From NCBI GenBank assembly GCA_964422295.1, contig CAYRAM010000013.1:1-64000 (forward strand): a stretch of DNA of 64,000 nt, read 5' to 3'. The position numbers were made by a program, and so were the translations under genes. Within the stretch, counting starts at the first letter, position 1. The number at the start of each line of letters is the position of its first letter. This document shows, one piece after another, positions 35,252-44,544 of the stretch. The DNA comes from UBA12191 sp964422295. GTDB lineage: Bacteria; Planctomycetota; UBA8108; UBA1146. Under the pieces are notes generated by a model, which saw only the letters and a program-made list of their open reading frames with translations, searched no databases and was not told the DNA's origin.

Positions 35252-37069
35252 CTACCGAGGAGTGAAGAGTATCGACCGCAGGTTGATCAGTGCTTCCCCT
35301 GGGATCTTCGTGGCCCGCAGCTGAACCTCCACCGCTCCGCTCTTGTCTGCGGTGAAGGTGCCCGCTTCTCCATCGACGAAACTCATCCAGCCCCCGGTTG
35401 GTGCAGGAGTAAAGATGAGAGTCTCCTCGCCGATGGTCATCTCCAGCTCGCCACCCTCCGAGCCCTGCTTGCAGGCGTGGTCGAGGGAGATGGAGTAGCT
35501 TCTACCCCCCTCCAGACGCGCTTCCCACACCACCTGGGCATCGGTGTTGTTCCAGTAGCCGAGGTTCTCGACCGCAGATCCATCAGCCCCCGGGTAGGTT
35601 TCAATCTTGAGCCCTGGCCCGGTGATGATTCCGCTGCCAGCGAGCAACCGAACTGCGCCACTGGAGTCAGGAGCGATGGCGGTATCGACCACCGGTTTCG
35701 ATGCCAGATCGAGACGGATGACGGTGGCGTGTGCGTTGGGATGCAGGCCCGCGAGGGAAATGCGCGGCCCCTGTTCGCCGGCGGTGATCTCGAGTGATCT
35801 CCCCGCCTTGCGGTCTCCCAGCATCGATGCCCCGGTGATGGGGGTCACCAGGCCGGGAACCTCGAGGATGTCATCGGCGGGCCAGTCGTAGATGTGCAGG
35901 TAAACGCTGTTGCCCTTGCTGGTCGCGTTGCCCCATGGCAGCGATCTGAAGGGACTTGCGGTGGTGCCATAGATCGACTCGCCGTTGACGTCGAGCCAGC
36001 GGCCGATGGCGAGGAGTCGGTCGACCATGATCAGCGGAATGGTGCCGTCGTCATCAGGGCCAATATCGAGGAGCAGATTGCCACCCTTGGAGACGAGGTC
36101 GATCAAGGTCCGGATGCTCTTGGTTCTCGAGGCGTAGATTTCGTAATTCTCGGCGCGGTTGAATGCGAAGGAGTGGCCGATGCCGCGGCACTCCTCGAAG
36201 GGACGCACCTTGTTCATGCCCTTGCCCGATGAGTTGCCGAGGTTGCCGTACTCGGTGGTTGAGTAGTCTCCAACCTGGCCGCGCAGCCCCTTTCCCCAGC
36301 GGTCATTGACAGCGATCTCTTCGGGGTTGCTGGCGTTTTCGTAAATCCATTCGAGGATCTCCGTCGACTTCCACAGCGTGTCGGGGTAATCCCACTCGCC
36401 GTCGGGCCAGAAGACGTCCGGCTCGTAGCGCTCGATCAATTCCTTGATCTGGGGAATCATCAGCGTATCGACGTACTTTTCCTTGTCGCTTTCATAAAGC
36501 GGGCTTTGCCACTCCATGAATGAATAGTAGATCCCGGGACGGACACCTTCCTTGCGACAAGCGGCGAACAGTTCTCCCAGAAGGTCTCGCTTTGGCCCGA
36601 CCTCGCTGCTATTCCACGGATAACCGCGCACCTCGCTGGCGGTGGAGTTTGGCCACAGACAGTAGCCATCGTGGTGCTTGCTGGTGATGACCATGTAGCG
36701 CGCGCCCGAGCGGCGGAAAATACTCGCCCATTCGTCGGGATCCCACAGTTCTGCCCTAAATCGGGGGGCGAAATCACGATAGGGGAAGTCCTCACCATAA
36801 TTCTTGTGGTGGAAGTCGCGCACCTTGCCGCCGTGGCTGTTGGTGTCGTACCAATACTGGTACCACTCGCTGTAGGTGCTGGTATCGCAGAATGCGGGCA
36901 CCGAGTAGACCCCCCAATGAATGAAGATCCCGAACTTGGCATCGCTGAACCACTGCGGCGTGGGATGCTGACTCAGCGATTCCCACGTCGGATCGAAATC
37001 GACGCCGTCACCGGCAAGACCGAGAGTGGCACAAAAGAGCAGCAGGGTGAAAATTGAGATGACACGCAT
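35252..37069 (-). CDS. Alpha-L-fucosidase, glycoside hydrolase family 29
   Basis: 605-residue exported enzyme. Signal peptide FTLLLFCATLGLAGDG. Catalytic domain begins PTPQWFSDAKFGIFIHWGVYSVPAF, a GH29 hallmark; KHHDGYCLWPNS, YYSFMEW and PDVFWPDGEWDYPD follow, the last holding the Asp region used as nucleophile in GH29. C-terminal beta domains (about 400-605) should be a small beta-sandwich and a carbohydrate-binding module-like end (GGSYSISLDHACKQGSEGGELEMTIG type, split across strands). It removes fucose from glycans, with marine or host polysaccharides as likely food. ATG 37069 has AGAGG seven bases before it and gives an intact signal peptide; the longer frame to 37240 does not. No fucose-use genes are nearby. 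Confidence 0.9.
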   Translation of the reverse strand: MRVISIFTLLLFCATLGLAGDGVDFDPTWESLSQHPTPQWFSDAKFGIFIHWGVYSVPAFCDTSTYSEWYQYWYDTNSHGGKVRDFHHKNYGEDFPYRDFAPRFRAELWDPDEWASIFRRSGARYMVITSKHHDGYCLWPNSTASEVRGYPWNSSEVGPKRDLLGELFAACRKEGVRPGIYYSFMEWQSPLYESDKEKYVDTLMIPQIKELIERYEPDVFWPDGEWDYPDTLWKSTEILEWIYENASNPEEIAVNDRWGKGLRGQVGDYSTTEYGNLGNSSGKGMNKVRPFEECRGIGHSFAFNRAENYEIYASRTKSIRTLIDLVSKGGNLLLDIGPDDDGTIPLIMVDRLLAIGRWLDVNGESIYGTTASPFRSLPWGNATSKGNSVYLHIYDWPADDILEVPGLVTPITGASMLGDRKAGRSLEITAGEQGPRISLAGLHPNAHATVIRLDLASKPVVDTAIAPDSSGAVRLLAGSGIITGPGLKIETYPGADGSAVENLGYWNNTDAQVVWEARLEGGRSYSISLDHACKQGSEGGELEMTIGEETLIFTPAPTGGWMSFVDGEAGTFTADKSGAVEVQLRATKIPGEALINLRSILFTPR

Positions 37070-37236
37070 CGGGAAACCTCTCTTCCGGGAGATGGTCCGA
37101 TGAGAGTCTGGCAAGAGGCGGGGGTCAAGCGCTTGCTCTTGCCAAATCACCTGCTGTAGATACGGCCCATGTGACAGCAAATCCTGATCGATCGAGGTCC
37201 CGATCCTGGCACTTCTCAACCATCTCACGAGTCCCC

Positions 37237-38667
37237 TCATCTGGCAGCGGGCTCCCCCAGTAATTCGGCAGCATGATTCGCTTCTACAGGAGACACATTT
37301 GCAAGGCGAACGAGATCGATAAACTCAGAGCGTGGACGATTTCCCCAACCCAATGCACACAATCTCAAGGCAAGATATCTGACCACCTGGGCTTGGTCCA
37401 ACCGTGCGCTCTTCTCCAGTGTTTGCATCCAATCGGCAGGGTAATTGCCCCCTTGATCCCTCCCACCGAGAGCACCAAAGAGGATCCATAATCGATAAGA
37501 CTCGGAATCGGGGCCATCTCCCCTACGCAAAAGAATCGGCTCGAGGGGCAAGTCGCGTGAGCGATGAAACAGATCCAGCAATTCTTCCCCACGATATTCA
37601 TGCCGAATGAAAAAATTGGCCCAGTCATCGATCACTGCAACCATGTGATCACTTTCAACATGACGCAGTAACTCCCGACCCGCTTCCAGTTGCCATTCCG
37701 CATCCTGACGCCGAATTCCTGAGTCGAGTTGTTTCCGCAAGTGAGGATCCGCTTGCGAGTACACCTTCCCCAACACCCCCAGGGCAATCCGACGAAACTC
37801 GGGGTCCTTGGCATCGATCCAGTCGACGGCCCATTGCTCCAGCCAAGGGGGCGTTTCTTCCGTGACCTCCGACTGCAATCCTGCGATGACCACCTTTCTC
37901 CAGCGAGCGCGCATCTGGGATGAGACTGGATACCGATCCGGATCCGAGATGAAATCTTCGATCATGGCAAATGCCAGATGACCGTCGATCCCCTGTACCT
38001 GCCACAGCCATCGATCCAACTCTGCCAAATCTTGTACTCCATCGATCCACATCTCCACGGCCCACTCCAGACAGCCGCGTCGATCATTCCAAACTCCCGG
38101 GGGGGCCGGATTCAGGGACAGGGCCGTCCCCAATGCGATCAAGAGTGCCCGCTTCTGATGGAGGGATCCCCCTCCCTCCAGCAACAGTTGCAACGATTGA
38201 TCCCCCATCGCAGGTTGGCACTCCAGGAGTTTCATGAGTAGTTCCGTGACATCGCTTCCCTGTTTCCCTGCAAGGATCAGTTGCGCCAGTGGCTCACTCC
38301 ACGGGCCCTCTCGCAGGGGAAATTGCGATTCTGAATCAGACGGATCATCGCGTTCAGGGATCGGTTTCACCGGTCCGACTGGGGAATCCTCCGCCGAATC
38401 ATCTGCAACAACGGCGTCGACCGCAGAAATCCGCCCCGTAATTTTTTCCACCGATCTGTCCGTGGTTCGGGATGATGACGGTAACTCTGCTGTCACTGCC
38501 AAAGAGGGATCTCCCCTTCCAGCCTGACTCAATAAAGTGCAAAGGATGATCAGCAGCAGGATGCACCCACCGCCGATCCTGACTCCCCTGCTGTATGACA
38601 AAGTCTCTTTGTTTTCTTCCTCCGAGGGGGACTGCCCACGACGATAAGGTTGCTGCTTGCCGATCAT
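37237..38667 (-). CDS. Single-pass membrane protein with HEAT-like helical region
   Basis: 476 residues, unrecognised. A basic cytoplasmic start (MIGKQQPYRRGQ) is followed by one membrane helix GGCILLLIILCTLLSQ (about 28-45), a Ser/Asp-rich linker, and about 300 residues of alpha-helical repeats such as RRIALGVLGKVYSQADPHLRKQL and RYLALRLCALGWGNR that look like HEAT/ARM repeats. So it is an anchored, mostly periplasmic solenoid. The planned start, ATG 38667 with GGAG seven bases upstream, overlaps the previous stop by four bases, and a longer frame from 38808 is rejected. Confidence 0.65.
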   Translation of the reverse strand: MIGKQQPYRRGQSPSEEENKETLSYSRGVRIGGGCILLLIILCTLLSQAGRGDPSLAVTAELPSSSRTTDRSVEKITGRISAVDAVVADDSAEDSPVGPVKPIPERDDPSDSESQFPLREGPWSEPLAQLILAGKQGSDVTELLMKLLECQPAMGDQSLQLLLEGGGSLHQKRALLIALGTALSLNPAPPGVWNDRRGCLEWAVEMWIDGVQDLAELDRWLWQVQGIDGHLAFAMIEDFISDPDRYPVSSQMRARWRKVVIAGLQSEVTEETPPWLEQWAVDWIDAKDPEFRRIALGVLGKVYSQADPHLRKQLDSGIRRQDAEWQLEAGRELLRHVESDHMVAVIDDWANFFIRHEYRGEELLDLFHRSRDLPLEPILLRRGDGPDSESYRLWILFGALGGRDQGGNYPADWMQTLEKSARLDQAQVVRYLALRLCALGWGNRPRSEFIDLVRLANVSPVEANHAAELLGEPAAR

Positions 38668-39251
38668 GGAGTCACTCCATTGCAGTCCATCGCCGATCCA
38701 GAACCGGGACAGGGTAGAGAAATCCAGTGATCGACGGAATTCCAAATCCTCGGCTCCCCCGCCGGTAGACACGCGCGACTCCAACAAAGGATAAAGAAGT
38801 CGGTGCATTCACATTGCAACTTCTGCTGCAACACCGATCGGGTTTGGCGTTCCAACAGGCAGCATCCTGCTCGCGAGACCGGCACCGAATGGGAGGGTCT
38901 CAATATGACCCACAAAGGGCATTGGGGTTCAGGGAAGGTGACCGTTGATCCCCACCTCTCAAAAATTAATTTCAGGGGCATGTCGGTGCAGGGATTGCTG
39001 ACCGGCGAGACAACCTGTTCCATCGGCACCGGACCGGCTCCGATGTTCGGACATTCTTCATCGCAACGGAATTGAGGCGGGATCTCCCCCTGTACGGGAG
39101 GGACCTGCTGTGCGGGAGGGGCCTGCTGTGCGGGAGGAGCTACGGCCGTGAAGTGGGACGCCTCCGTCACCCATATCGGCAACAGCCCCCAAAACAGAAA
39201 CAATCCCAGTGCGACCTTCCACCGACAATTGCGTTGAACACTTTTCTTCAT
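38664..39251 (-). CDS. Small Cys-rich exported protein, doubtful in its second half
   Basis: 195 residues from ATG 39251. The first part looks real: basic start, signal helix KVALGLFLFWGLLPIWVTEA, a short Pro/Gln repeat (PPAQQ twice) and QFRCDEECPNIGAGP. The remainder is rich in Cys and Trp (CCLLERQTRSVLQQKLQCECTDFF) and looks unlike its neighbours, so it may be a shadow of another frame or a divergent domain. The four-base overlap of its stop with the next ATG supports the frame. No family recognised. Confidence 0.4.
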   Translation of the reverse strand: MKKSVQRNCRWKVALGLFLFWGLLPIWVTEASHFTAVAPPAQQAPPAQQVPPVQGEIPPQFRCDEECPNIGAGPVPMEQVVSPVSNPCTDMPLKLIFERWGSTVTFPEPQCPLWVILRPSHSVPVSRAGCCLLERQTRSVLQQKLQCECTDFFILCWSRACLPAGEPRIWNSVDHWISLPCPGSGSAMDCNGVTP

Positions 39252-39367
39252 CACAAGACTTCCTCTCCCTCGGGCGGATCCGGGGAGGAAGCATGGCTGA
39301 GGCGCCAACCCAAGTCATCCTGGTCATGGGAAGAAACGTCCGGGAAAGGTCTGAAAATCAGAGTTGA

Positions 39368-42247
39368 TCAGCTTTGAGGATTTTCGACACTCATTCGCAA
39401 CTTGAGTGGAATCGCAAAGGTACGCAAGCGTTCGTCCCCATCGTAGACCCCGCCGACGATACGGGCCCTCAAAACGTATTCACCGGAGAGGTTTTCGCCG
39501 ACGCGGAAGGTCGCGGTCGCATTGAAGTCCCCAGCGATCTCCGAGACCTCCTCCCCCTGGAAACCACCGACACCAGCACCCTCGTACTGCCACGGAGTTT
39601 CAGGGATCAGCACGGTAAAATCCTCGTCCATTTCACGGATCTCCAGACCCTCCAATTGGATGCGGCTTTCAAATGCGGGGCGATCGGTGAGACCCTGTTC
39701 GAGGAAATCGATGAACTTCTTTGAACTATTGGTGAACGACTCCCGCGCCACTTCCAGGTGATCACGGCTGTCGAGAACGATGTAAGTGGGGTTGGCGTAG
39801 TATCCGGTGATCAGGATCTGCTGATCACGGTAAGTCGCTTCGATCTCACTGTTGGCATCGTCGGTGTAGATTTCAAAGAGCTCGTATTGGCTGAGCAACT
39901 GCTCAACTGCCGGCTCACGGAAAATACCGTTTTCCATGAGTCGACAATTTTGTCACGTGTGCCCCGTAAAATTGAGGAAGATGGGTCTGGGTGAACGCGC
40001 CCCGACGGCGACCTCACTGCGGACCTGCTCCAATGTGTCAACAAAATCAAGATCCCCTTCCCGATCCAAGTGCTTCCACGGCAGTGCCGCTTTCTGATGG
40101 ATACTGGGGACCAGCAATTGGGCTTCGAGATTTTCATTCAACCGATAACCGGTGACCGCATAGAAACAACTGATGCCGCACACCGCGGTCAGAGCGAGCA
40201 ACACACCGCGCCCCATGGAAATCGAACGCACGGGAGAATCGTGCGGAAACTTGAGTTTTCCGATCAGGTTCAAAAAGAGTGCCAAAAAGGTCAGCCCCCA
40301 GATCGCCATGATGACTTCACGATTGACGATGTGACCAAAACGCCAGTAGGTCGCCACCGCACTGAAGAACTTCCAAGCCGCCAGCAGTTCGATGAATCCC
40401 AAAATCACCTTGACGATGGAGAGCCAGCCCCCTGAGCGTGGCAACCCCGTCAACATCTTGGGAAACAGGGCCAGGAGCACAAAGGGCAAGGCGATCGTCG
40501 AGCTGAAAGCGAGCATGCCGACCGCGGCAAAACCGGGACCTTCCCCCGCCGCCAAGGCAAGCAATGCTGCCACGATGGGTCCCACGCAAGTGAAGGTGGT
40601 CACCGCAAAGACCAGCCCCATCACCAGAACACTGGCCGCACCACCACCACCACCGCCTCCACCCACACGATTGCGGATGAATGCGGGTAATTGGATGTCG
40701 TAGTAACCGAAGAGGCTGAATCCGAAGACAACAAACAGCACGCCGATGGCCAAATTGACAAATCCATTGGTGGCCATGAAGTTGGCTCCCTCTTCCCCGA
40801 GAAGTGCCGAAAGCAGGAAACCGAGAGAAGTGAAGGAAACGACGATGCCTGCGCCGAAGAGCAATGCCAATCCGATCACACGGGAACGACTCTCATGCGC
40901 TTGCTTGGTGAAGACACTGACGGTGATGGGAATCATCGGATAGACACAAGGAGTTACCAAAGCCAGAAACGCACCGCTGATCGCCAGCAGGATGACGCCG
41001 AGTAATCCCTGATCCTCGGTTTCCGCTTGGATATCTTTGCGGAATGCCGGAATACGCTTTCCTGAGGTGACCGTGCCATCGATGCGTAAAGTGACGATGT
41101 CACCGGAAGAAACTTTCTCACCGGTTTCCAGGGTCGCCGTCAGATTCAGATCGGCGTCGGAGTAGACGCTGATCCGAGGGTCCGATTCTTCATTGAGAGC
41201 AGGCCCCGTACTTTCACTGCTGCTGCCAGAGACACCCACGGGAATATCGAGACCGAGTCTTTCCTCGGGAAGACACATCATCGCGTCACACGACATCGAT
41301 TCAACGATCAGAGGCAGGGTCCCCTTTTCCAGGGCATCCTCTCCCTGAAATTGGAGAGTGACCTCGAAGCGCGCTTTGCGCTGGTGCTTGGTGCTGTTGG
41401 CCCCGATCAGTGGATCAAATCCTTTGTAGGGAGGCGTCAGTTCCTTGACATCCACCACCTTCAGGAGTGATCCATCGGCGCTGGTAAAACGGGTCGGTGT
41501 ACCATTCTCCGGGTTCATCTCGACGCCGTAGATGTGCCAGCCGCGCTCAATTTCCGCCGAGACGATGACTTTGAAGGATTCGCCCGGTGTCACCCTGTCG
41601 ATGATCGGTACCGTCCACTTCACCGGAGATTCATCTGCCTGGAAGGTCACCGTCGCCGGGTCTTTTGCGGTGGATTCGGTTCCGACGTGAACCTCCGTGT
41701 CGAAAGTCAAAGTCTGGGGGAGCAGACACTCCTTCGCATCACACGCTTGGTAGGTGACCGATACGCTCACTTTGCGTGGTCCCGACTCCGCATCTTGGGG
41801 CACCGTCAGGGGAATCTTGAAAAGGGTCTCCCCCTCATGTTCCAGATAGTATTCCTCTCCGACCTCACGCTCATGGGGATCCGGCTCGGAGATCTCGCCA
41901 TCAAAATACAGATCTCCCACTTCGACGAGCACAATCGAAGTGGCGACTCCCCACTCCGGATCCTGATCGAGCCCATAGATGTGCCAACCCCGTTCCATCG
42001 TGGCGACCAATTCGAGGGCGACTTCCGATCCGGCAGGGGCAGCGGCAGGTTTTTTCAATTTCCACGAGATGGGATCATCGGATCCAAAGATGGAATCTCC
42101 GAATCCGCCCACTCCCAATCCATCCTGCTCCAGTTGATCGAGCAATCCGCCACCCGCTGGATCCTGGCAATAGAGCGAAGACCCTGTTGCAGGAATGCCA
42201 CAGAGAATGATCAAGGCCAGAAAGGGGATCAGCAAACGATAGATCAA
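39368..42247 (-). CDS. dsbD: DsbD thiol:disulfide interchange protein with selenocysteine (UxxC) in its thioredoxin domain
   Basis: 959 residues if TGA at 39953-39955 (codon 765) is read as Sec. A signal peptide (LIPFLALIILCGIPA) leads to two exported N-terminal DsbD-alpha-like domains (about 50-200 and 205-350, each with ERGWHIYG and Cys-x-x-x-Cys as CDAKECLLPQ and CDAMMCLPEE). Eight membrane helices lie at about 445-680, with Cys in TPCVYPM and FTCVGP, and an eight-Gly stretch at about 555. The thioredoxin domain has FTGHT-U-QNCRLME where relatives have FTGxxCxNCR; GYYANPTYIVLD supplies the cis-Pro region. Read as two genes, the first would lack its redox centre and the second would be a headless thioredoxin fold. 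An 11-bp hairpin follows the TGA. It brings electrons from thioredoxin to the periplasm. Glutaredoxin precedes it. Confidence 0.85.
39914..39940 (-). promoter_or_regulatory. Candidate bacterial SECIS hairpin in dsbD
   Basis: On the coding (minus) strand, CTCATGGAAAA and TTTTCCGTGAG pair over 11 bp with one G-U, closing the five-base loop CGGTA. The loop begins at the 27th nucleotide from the T of the TGA. Both length and GGU in the loop fit bacterial SECIS rules. The hairpin also codes for LMENGIFRE. Confidence 0.7.
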
Positions 42248-42285
42248 TGGGGGCTCCTCAGAGGCAACTTATCCGATGGCAAAAC

Positions 42286-42567
42286 TCAGCGGCTCGATTC
42301 ACGCAGATCCTGAATGGCTCGAAGGATATCCTCCTCGGGAAACGCACCTCCTCCGGGTGTGTATGCGCGCACCCATTGATCACCGATCACCAGAAATGGA
42401 ATCCCCTTTTTACCGGTCTCTTTCTCGAGTCGTTCGGCGGCACCTTCCACCTCATCGATATTGACGATTTCATAGTCGACACCACTGTCGTCCAGAAATC
42501 TCTTGGCAACGGTGCAATCGGGGCACCAGGGCGCGCTGTACATCTGGATAGGTCGCTGATCCTTCAT
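42286..42567 (-). CDS. Glutaredoxin-like protein
   Basis: 93 residues, one thioredoxin-fold domain: MYSAPWCPDCTVAKRFL with active-site CPDC, DYEIVNIDE, cis-Pro in KGIPFLVIGD and an Gly-rich loop TPGGGAFPEE where glutathione-type glutaredoxins carry TVP and GG. CPDC is close to NrdH/uncharacterised glutaredoxins, so the donor may be thioredoxin reductase rather than glutathione. AGAGG lies upstream of the ATG. It is 38 bases before dsbD on the same strand, most likely co-transcribed, suggesting shared electron-transfer work. Confidence 0.85.
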   Translation of the reverse strand: MKDQRPIQMYSAPWCPDCTVAKRFLDDSGVDYEIVNIDEVEGAAERLEKETGKKGIPFLVIGDQWVRAYTPGGGAFPEEDILRAIQDLRESSR

Positions 42568-42920
42568 TCATCCTCTTTCCGCGGCTACTTCGTCTCAGGA
42601 GCTGTTTCAGCTACCCGCAAGAAGTCTGTGCAAGCGGTGAAAATGTTAGCACATCGGCCTTGCGGGGGCGACAACAGCTGGATCCCGAAGGTCCCACGCT
42701 GTGCACAAAATCTGCCAATTAGTCCCGCGGGCGACTTGGATGCAGGGACCTCCAGACTTTATCCTGACGCATAGGGCGGGGACCCGGTTCCCTGCAGTGC
42801 CATTTTCGGGGTCAATCCCGATCCTCCCTGAAAGGGGACCCTGTAACTCCTCCCTGAAAGGGGACCCTGTAACTCCTCCCTGAAAGGGGACCCTGTAACT
42901 CCTCCCTGAAAGGGGACCCT
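42568..42920. other. Divergent intergenic region with a repeat array
   Basis: 353 bases between the glutaredoxin and kdsA genes, so it holds both promoters. The last 100 bases are a tandem array described separately. Nothing else recognised in 42568-42822. Confidence 0.5.
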
Positions 42921-42922
42921 GT
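42823..42922 (+). repeat. 26-bp tandem repeat array that contains Shine-Dalgarno-like sites and ends in kdsA's start
   Basis: Three full identical copies (42823-42848, 42849-42874, 42875-42900) and a fourth, changed copy from 42901. Each copy begins CCTCCCTGAAAGGGGACCC and ends TGTAACT. The last copy changes GTAACT to GTGACC, and GTG 42921 is the proposed kdsA start, with AAAGGGG five bases upstream. Confidence 0.9.
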
Positions 42923-43760
42923 GACCCTCATGCGTGAGAAATTTCGAATCGGGAATCGGGAATCCTCCGCTCCCCAATGGATCATCGGCCCTGACGTCAT
43001 CGAAGATGAGGGCTTCACCGTCGAGGTCGCCCAAGTCATCGCTGAAGTCGCACAGAGAAGAAACATCCCCGTCCTCTTCAAGGCCAGTTACGAAAAAGCC
43101 AATCGCTCCAGCAGTGACTCCTTTCGTGGCCCCGGTCTGGAATCGGGACTCTCGATCCTGGCACGAATCAAGGAACAGACAGGCTTGCCCATCACCACCG
43201 ATGTTCACGACATTGATCAGGCGATACGCGCCGCTGAAGTGGTCGATGTCCTGCAGATTCCTGCATTCCTTTGTCGACAAAACTCACTTCTGGAAGCCGC
43301 CGCAGGTACGGGAAAAGTCATCAATCTCAAAAAAGGACAATTCCTCTCACCCTGGGACATCGCCAGCAGGGTGAATGTTCTCAACTCTGCGGGAGCGGAA
43401 GATGTTTGGATCACCGAACGTGGTTCATCTTTTGGCTATCAACGCCTGATCAACGACTTTCGTGCCATCCCCATCGCCCAGGAAACGGGAGCTGCGCTGA
43501 TCTTCGATGCCACTCACAGCGTCCAGACTCCCGGGGGAGCGGATGGCATCTCCGGGGGCGAGAGACACTTCATTCCGGTTCTCGCCAGGGCAGCAGCCGC
43601 TGCCGGTGCAGACGGGTTTTTCTTTGAGGTACATCCCGATCCCGAGAATGCACTGTGCGATGGTCCCAATGCCCTCCCCCTCGATCAACTCGAGCCACTT
43701 TTGGATCAATTGGAGCCGATCGCCCGCGTCGCACGGGAGATTCCGCCACTGAAACTCTGA
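42921..43760 (+). CDS. kdsA: 3-deoxy-D-manno-octulosonate 8-phosphate synthase
   Basis: Condenses phosphoenolpyruvate with arabinose 5-phosphate on the way to KDO, the inner core sugar of lipopolysaccharide. Motifs: FKASYEKANRSSSDSFRGPG, TDVHD, IPAFLCRQNSLL, KKGQFLSPWD, ITERGSSFGYQ and FDATHSVQTPGG. 279 residues is usual. The residue that is Cys in metal-dependent or Asn in metal-independent enzymes reads Asp (IIGPDVIED, Asp25). Start chosen at GTG 42921 within the repeat array; ATG 42930 is the alternative but lacks a ribosome site. Followed three bases later by the glycosyltransferase gene. Confidence 0.93.
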   Translation: MTLMREKFRIGNRESSAPQWIIGPDVIEDEGFTVEVAQVIAEVAQRRNIPVLFKASYEKANRSSSDSFRGPGLESGLSILARIKEQTGLPITTDVHDIDQAIRAAEVVDVLQIPAFLCRQNSLLEAAAGTGKVINLKKGQFLSPWDIASRVNVLNSAGAEDVWITERGSSFGYQRLINDFRAIPIAQETGAALIFDATHSVQTPGGADGISGGERHFIPVLARAAAAAGADGFFFEVHPDPENALCDGPNALPLDQLEPLLDQLEPIARVAREIPPLKL

Positions 43761-43763
43761 TCC

Positions 43764-44516
43764 GTGTGCGCCCCATCTCGCCAAGGCTGGAAGATCCGGG
43801 TCATCATCCCGGCTCTCGATGAGGAATCCTCCATCGGGAACGTCATCGGTGCGCTGCCCAGCGCAATCGTCGACTCGATTCATGTCGCCGACAATGGCTC
43901 CACCGATCGGACCTCTCAAGTCGCTCGCCAAGCGGGTGCAAGGGTCGTCAGGGAAGATCGCAGGGGATACGGTTCTGCCTGCATGGCTGCGATCACGGAC
44001 TTGCTGGAGATCGCAGGCCCTCCTGAAAGAGAGATCGTGGTCTTCCTCGATGGCGATTACTCCGATGACCCTGCGTGCCTGCCCCGACTGGTCGCACCAT
44101 TGCTGGATGGAGAAGCAGATCTCGTACTCGGAAATCGCGCCCATCCCGGAATCGACCCGGGATCTTTGACTCCCCAACAACGCTGGGGTAATTCCCTGGC
44201 AACCACACTCATCCGATGGCTGCACGGTGTCCGCTACAGGGATCTCGGCCCTTTTCGCGCCTGTAGACTCGACACATTGCTCGACCTCGATATGGCGGAC
44301 ACCGACTTCGGCTGGACGGTGGAAATGCAATTGAAAGCCGCCCGAAGGGGACTTCGTCACAGGGAACTCGACTTGCCTTACCGTCGTCGAATCGGGAAAT
44401 CAAAAATCTCGGGGACCGTGCTCGGATCGGTCAAGGCAGGAACCAAAATTCTGTCCTTGATCCTGCTCGATCTGCGGACCGGCTCTCGCAATCGCGACAA
44501 ATCCAGTGCACACTGA
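43764..44516 (+). CDS. Glycosyltransferase family 2
   Basis: 250-residue GT-A fold enzyme: VIIPALDEESSIGNVI (nucleotide-binding start), ADNGSTDRT, RRGYGSACMAAI and VFLDGDYSDDPACLPRLV with the DGD metal motif. TDFGWTVEMQLKA matches the acceptor-side ED-type loop of DPM1/DPG-like transferases. No membrane helices beyond the short one near the C-terminus (GTKILSLILLDL). It may add a sugar to a lipid carrier or surface glycan; kdsA before it makes cell-envelope work likely. GTG start at 43764, three bases after kdsA. Confidence 0.85.
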   Translation: MCAPSRQGWKIRVIIPALDEESSIGNVIGALPSAIVDSIHVADNGSTDRTSQVARQAGARVVREDRRGYGSACMAAITDLLEIAGPPEREIVVFLDGDYSDDPACLPRLVAPLLDGEADLVLGNRAHPGIDPGSLTPQQRWGNSLATTLIRWLHGVRYRDLGPFRACRLDTLLDLDMADTDFGWTVEMQLKAARRGLRHRELDLPYRRRIGKSKISGTVLGSVKAGTKILSLILLDLRTGSRNRDKSSAH

Positions 44517-44544
44517 ATTCGACCACTTGCCTTTGTGATACCAA

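Noticed and set aside
35437..38241. Several frames of 60-140 codons opposite the fucosidase and HEAT-like genes
   Set aside because: No family or ribosome site, and they lie within better supported genes.
39368..39937. A separate gene starting at ATG 39937 (MENGIFRE)
   Set aside because: It would begin inside the DsbD thioredoxin active-site helix with no ribosome site; it is the continuation of dsbD through TGA.
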